Shown here piece after piece: positions 13,767 through 17,155 of a stretch of DNA of 17,155 bases. Positions within the stretch are counted from its first letter, which is position 1. Every line of letters starts with the position of its first letter. Below the pieces are notes generated by a model that worked only from the letters and a program-made list of their open reading frames with translations, did not search any database and was not told where the DNA came from. This stretch comes from an uncultured Burkholderiales bacterium. Its GTDB lineage: Bacteria; Pseudomonadota; Gammaproteobacteria; Burkholderiales; Burkholderiaceae. Both the position numbers and the translations under genes were made by a program. Where the stretch lies: assembly GCA_937891045.1 (NCBI GenBank), contig CALBEV010000033.1, positions 1-17,155 of the forward strand. Reading direction: 5' to 3'.

Positions 13767-15161
13767 CTACTTGTTGACTGCGGGTGCGGCGGCATCCATC
13801 GGCCATGGGGCCGCCAGGTTTTTCATGAGCTGGGTGCTGGCCAACACTTGGCGGCTTTGAATATCCAACAAATTGCGCTCGGCCGACAAGGCACTGGCTT
13901 GGGCGGTAACCACATTCAAATAACTCACCGTACCAGCGCTGTACTGCGCTTGTGCAATGGCGAGGTTGCGTTGTGCGGCCTGCACTGCTTGGCTTTGCGC
14001 CTGCGCTTGTTGCTGCAACTGTTGCGCCGCCACCAGGTTGTCTTCCACCTCTTGCAAAGCTTGCAACACGGTTTGTCGGTAACTGATACCAGCCCCATCC
14101 AAGGCCGCTCGCGCCTCGGCTTGCACCGCTTTGCGCTGACCCCCGTCAACCAAGTTCAAAGCCATGCTGGGGCCGAGTGACCACAGCAAAGAAGATGCAC
14201 TGAAGATGTTGGCCAAGTCGCTGCTGCGATAGCCCAGATTGGCTGCAAAACTGAACGATGGGAAGAACGCGGCTTGCGCCACACCCAACTGCGCTTGTGC
14301 GGCCAACACACGTTGCGAAGCCGCACGGATATCCGGGCGCTGCTGCACCACGCTGGCGGGCAAAGAGAGCGGCAATGGCGGCAATGAAAACCAGGGGTCG
14401 TGCGCGGCGATTTGCAACTCACCTGGGGCCTTGCCCAGCAACACCGCCAAAGCGTTTTGCAACTGCAGCCGGGTGGTGTCCACTTCAATGCGTTGCGCCA
14501 AGGTGGTGTTGAGTTGCAACTCGGCCTGCGCCACATCAGCTGCCGACACCACACCAGCTTCATAGCGGTAGCGGGTCAGGCTCAGCGCCTTGGTATAGGC
14601 CTGCTCTGCTTGGTTCAACACCGCCACTTGACGCTGTGCTGTTCGCAACGCCACATAGGTTTGCACCAAACTGGCTTGGGCCGACAAGCGTGCAAAAGCC
14701 AAGTCATCTTGGCTGGCCTGGAACAAAGCTTGAGCAGCTGCGTTTTGCGCACCCAAACGACCCCAGACATCCCACTCCCAACTCAAGGGTGCGACCACAC
14801 TGATGTTGTTCGCTGCCTTGCTGCCTGTGTCTTGCGCCCGACCAGCGCCCACATTCAAGGACAGTGAGGGCCACAAGCTGCTTTGCGACAGCGCCACGGC
14901 AGCTTGGGCTTGTCGCACTTTGCTGGCGAGCAATTGCACATTCAACTGACCTTGCAACAACTGCGTTTGCAAATCATTGAGCACCGGATCATTGAACACA
15001 GTCCACCATTGCGGTGCGATCTCCAAGGGTGTGGTTTGAACGGCTGCGGCTGCGAACTTTGCGGGCACAGCAGCTTGCGGTACGGCAGGCTTGAACAAAC
15101 TGCCGCAAGCACTCAGGCTGAACAGGCACAGTGTCCACGTGATGAAATGAAAACGAATCAT
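13767..15161 (-). CDS. RND efflux outer-membrane lipoprotein, NodT/OprM type
   Basis: This is the TolC-like trimeric outer-membrane channel of a tripartite RND pump. The 464 residues begin with a lipoprotein signal peptide whose lipobox is LSAC, placing the lipidated cysteine at 19. Two repeated outer-membrane-efflux domains follow, each with long helices rich in Ala, Gln and Leu: VQLLASKVRQAQAAVALSQS and YRYEAGVVSAADVAQAELQL in the first half; ASQRVLAAQAQLGVAQAAFF and LQALQEVEDNLVAAQQLQQQ in the second. QYSAGTVSYLNVVTAQ is the typical second-half counterpart of YRYEAGVVSAADVAQ. The start overlaps the RND permease stop by 4 bases (ATGA), so both belong to one operon. The exported compounds are not predictable. 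Confidence 0.94.
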   Translation of the reverse strand: MIRFHFITWTLCLFSLSACGSLFKPAVPQAAVPAKFAAAAVQTTPLEIAPQWWTVFNDPVLNDLQTQLLQGQLNVQLLASKVRQAQAAVALSQSSLWPSLSLNVGAGRAQDTGSKAANNISVVAPLSWEWDVWGRLGAQNAAAQALFQASQDDLAFARLSAQASLVQTYVALRTAQRQVAVLNQAEQAYTKALSLTRYRYEAGVVSAADVAQAELQLNTTLAQRIEVDTTRLQLQNALAVLLGKAPGELQIAAHDPWFSLPPLPLSLPASVVQQRPDIRAASQRVLAAQAQLGVAQAAFFPSFSFAANLGYRSSDLANIFSASSLLWSLGPSMALNLVDGGQRKAVQAEARAALDGAGISYRQTVLQALQEVEDNLVAAQQLQQQAQAQSQAVQAAQRNLAIAQAQYSAGTVSYLNVVTAQASALSAERNLLDIQSRQVLASTQLMKNLAAPWPMDAAAPAVNK

Positions 15162-17155
15162 GCGCTTTGCCCAATCATGGCTGGCAACTGTACAGACGGA
15201 CTGGCATGCACCCGCGGACCCATGACTTTGGCACGCAAGGCTTCCAGACCCACAAACACAATGGGCGTGGTGTAGAGCGTCAGGAGTTGGCTGAGGGCCA
15301 AACCACCGAGCACCGCCAGCCCCAAGGGTTGGCGCATTTCAGCACCCACACCAAAAGCCAGAGCCAACGGAATCGCACCCAACATGGCGGCGGCCGTGGT
15401 CATCAAAATGGGGCGTAAGCGCAGCTGCGCGGCGACATGAATCGCTTGCGCTGCGCTCAAGCCTCGGCGCTGTCGCTGCAGCGCAAAGTCAATCATCAAG
15501 ATGGCGTTCTTCTTCACGATGCCAATCAGCAAAATCACGCCAATCATGGCGATCACGCTGAACTCGGTGTCAAAGGCCATGAGCGTGAGCAAGGCGCCCA
15601 CACCCGCCGAGGGCAAGGTGGACAAGATGGTGAGCGGATGCAACAAGCTCTCGTACAACACACCCAACACCAGGTAGAGGGTGAGCAAGGCCGCCAGGAT
15701 CAACAGGGGTTGGGTTTGCAAAGATTGTTGAAACGCATTCGCAGATCCTGCAAAACCACCGCGCACCGATACCGGCATGTTCAGTTTCGCCACAGCGTCT
15801 TCAATGTCTTGCGTGGCTTGCGACAAGCTCACGCCGGGTGCGAGGTTGAAGCTGAAGGTGTCCGAGGGCACACCGCCTTCATGCGCCACCGACAGCGAGG
15901 TGTTGGTGAGTTCCACCCGCGCAAAACCGCTCAAGGGCACGGGCTGGCCCAGGTTGTTGATGAACTGCAAACGCTTCAACGACTCGGCGCTTTGCAAATG
16001 CTCGGGTGCCAATTCCATGATCACGCGGTACTGGTTCAGGGGGTTGTAAATCACACTCACCTGGCGTTGACCAAAGGCATTGGCCAAGGTCGTGTCAATC
16101 GCGCGTACCGACAAGCCCAGACGGGACGCCGCATCCCGGTCAATCACCAACGAGGTTTGCAAGCCACGGTCTTCGTAATCATTGTTCACGTCCTCCAAAG
16201 ACTTGAGCTTGGCCAAGGCGCGGCGCAATTTCGGCTCCCACTCGCGCAACTCGCTCAATTCATCAGCCTTGATGCTGTACTCGAATTGGGCGTAGCTGCC
16301 ACGCGCGCCCATGCGCAGGTCTTGCACGGGCATCAAGAACAACCGCGCACCGGCTTCCTTGGACAACTTGGCTTTCAATCGGTTCACCACTTGGTCGGCG
16401 GTGGCGCGTCGCTCGGGGGGCGGCTTCAAAGTCATGAACATTTGCGCGGCGTTGCGTTGGCCATTGCCGGTGAAGCCGGTCACGGTCAACACATCTGGGT
16501 CGGCTTGCACAATGGCCAGCATGGACTGCAAGCGCTGTTGCATGGATTGAAACGAGGTGCTTTGGTCGGCGCGGATAAAGCCGTTGATGCGGCCGGTGTC
16601 TTGTTGTGGGAAAAACCCTTTGGGGATGGCGCGGTACAAACTCACATTCAACACAATCGTGACGAGCAACACCAACCACATCAACCATTGGTGCCGCAAT
16701 GCCCATCCCAACGAGTGTCGGTACCACTTGGCCACCTGCAGGCGTTTGCGCGGGGCTGGCTTTGGCGCATCTTGGGGCAGCCACGCCGCGCACATCATCG
16801 GCGTGGTGGTCAGCGACACCACCATGCTGGTGAGAATGGCCGCGGTCATCACCAACGCAAACTCGTGGAACAAGCGCCCCAGCACGCCGCCCATGAACAA
16901 AATGGGAATGAACACCGCCACCAAAGAGATGCTGATGGCCACCACCGTGAAACTGATGTCCCGCGCCCCTTGCAAACAAGCTTGACGCAAGGGCATGCCA
17001 CGTTCACGCAAACGCGTGACGTTTTCCAACACCACGATGGCGTCATCCACCACAAAGCCGGTGGCAATCGTCAAGGCCATCAAACTCAAATTGTTCAAGC
17101 TGAAGTCCAGCAAATACATCACCACGCAGGTGCCCGCCAACGACAGCGGCACGGC
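15158..17155 (-). CDS. RND multidrug efflux permease, MdtB/MdtC-like, N-terminus outside the window
   Basis: This inner-membrane proton-drug antiporter works with a periplasmic adaptor and an outer-membrane channel. The window holds the last 665 residues of a protein that is usually about 1,030 long, and the frame runs past the right edge; the GTG at 17152 is internal. Visible parts are the TM4 proton-relay motif GFVVDDAIVVLENV with its paired Asp, TM5-TM6 (ISISLVAVFIPILFMGGVLG and onward), the second periplasmic loop opening with PQQDTGRINGFIRADQSTSF, and TM7-TM12 (LLILAALLTLYLVLGVLYES; IGIVKKNAILMIDFALQRQR; LRPILMTTAAAMLGAIPLAL). The spacing and motifs favour the MdtB/MdtC/MuxB subgroup over AcrB. 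The NodT-like gene follows with a 4-base overlap. The adaptor and any second permease should lie beyond 17155. Confidence 0.95.
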   Translation of the reverse strand, partial: AVPLSLAGTCVVMYLLDFSLNNLSLMALTIATGFVVDDAIVVLENVTRLRERGMPLRQACLQGARDISFTVVAISISLVAVFIPILFMGGVLGRLFHEFALVMTAAILTSMVVSLTTTPMMCAAWLPQDAPKPAPRKRLQVAKWYRHSLGWALRHQWLMWLVLLVTIVLNVSLYRAIPKGFFPQQDTGRINGFIRADQSTSFQSMQQRLQSMLAIVQADPDVLTVTGFTGNGQRNAAQMFMTLKPPPERRATADQVVNRLKAKLSKEAGARLFLMPVQDLRMGARGSYAQFEYSIKADELSELREWEPKLRRALAKLKSLEDVNNDYEDRGLQTSLVIDRDAASRLGLSVRAIDTTLANAFGQRQVSVIYNPLNQYRVIMELAPEHLQSAESLKRLQFINNLGQPVPLSGFARVELTNTSLSVAHEGGVPSDTFSFNLAPGVSLSQATQDIEDAVAKLNMPVSVRGGFAGSANAFQQSLQTQPLLILAALLTLYLVLGVLYESLLHPLTILSTLPSAGVGALLTLMAFDTEFSVIAMIGVILLIGIVKKNAILMIDFALQRQRRGLSAAQAIHVAAQLRLRPILMTTAAAMLGAIPLALAFGVGAEMRQPLGLAVLGGLALSQLLTLYTTPIVFVGLEALRAKVMGPRVHASPSVQLPAMIGQSA

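Overview
The window looks like chromosome of a betaproteobacterium, probably Burkholderiales and perhaps Comamonadaceae. This is inferred from gene content and codon style: a HrcA/CIRCE-type groESL operon, a YqiA-type esterase, an NDUFA9-like SDR gene overlapping cca, and an MdtB/C-like RND pump with a NodT-type outer-membrane partner. No database search was possible.

Layout. The left edge holds the truncated end of an IclR-family regulator (2-757, +). A brnT-brnA toxin-antitoxin (TA) pair follows on the minus strand (1028-1528), then a WYL-domain regulator (1757-2731, +). A small heat-shock protein gene with a sigma32-like promoter (2804-3265, -) lies divergent to a YqiA-like esterase gene (3377-4000, +). 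Next come three more TA modules back to back: phd/vapB-vapC (4160-4830, -), abiEi-abiEii (5050-6649, +) and dinJ-yafQ-like (6995-7577, +). The groES-groEL operon (8144-10144, +) carries a CIRCE operator and a strong terminator. A 376-base stretch without a recognised gene precedes transaldolase (10598-11542, -). An SDR gene and cca overlap by 4 bases (11638-13760, +). A NodT-like outer-membrane efflux lipoprotein and the C-terminal two-thirds of an RND pump (13767-17155, -) run off the right edge.

The most unusual part is 4897-7968. A 50-bp sequence occurs identically on both sides of the abiE module (4897-4946 and 6651-6700). The second copy belongs to a 178-bp element (6661-6838) that recurs ungapped, with 29 mismatches by hand count, after the dinJ-yafQ module (7791-7968). 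Two unrelated TA systems are thus strung between three copies of one repeat, like cassettes. The full repeat has an AT-rich core bounded by inverted TGTTGAA/TTCAACA ends. It resembles an integron attC only superficially, because the polarity of the arms is wrong. The array lies between vapBC and groESL. Including brnTA, four TA systems from four families lie within about 6.6 kb.

Regulation is readable at several points: CIRCE plus a CTTGAAA promoter at groESL, a CTTGAAA promoter at hsp20, a 9-bp-arm inverted repeat before abiEi, and TACA-N-TGTA palindromes before both brnT and the dinJ-like gene. Decay and duplication are also visible: an 88%-identical 58-bp copy of the esterase 5' end beside vapC, a 23-bp duplication at the 3' end of hsp20, and a probable IS3-type OrfA remnant beside the third repeat. 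The right third is ordinary housekeeping and efflux DNA.
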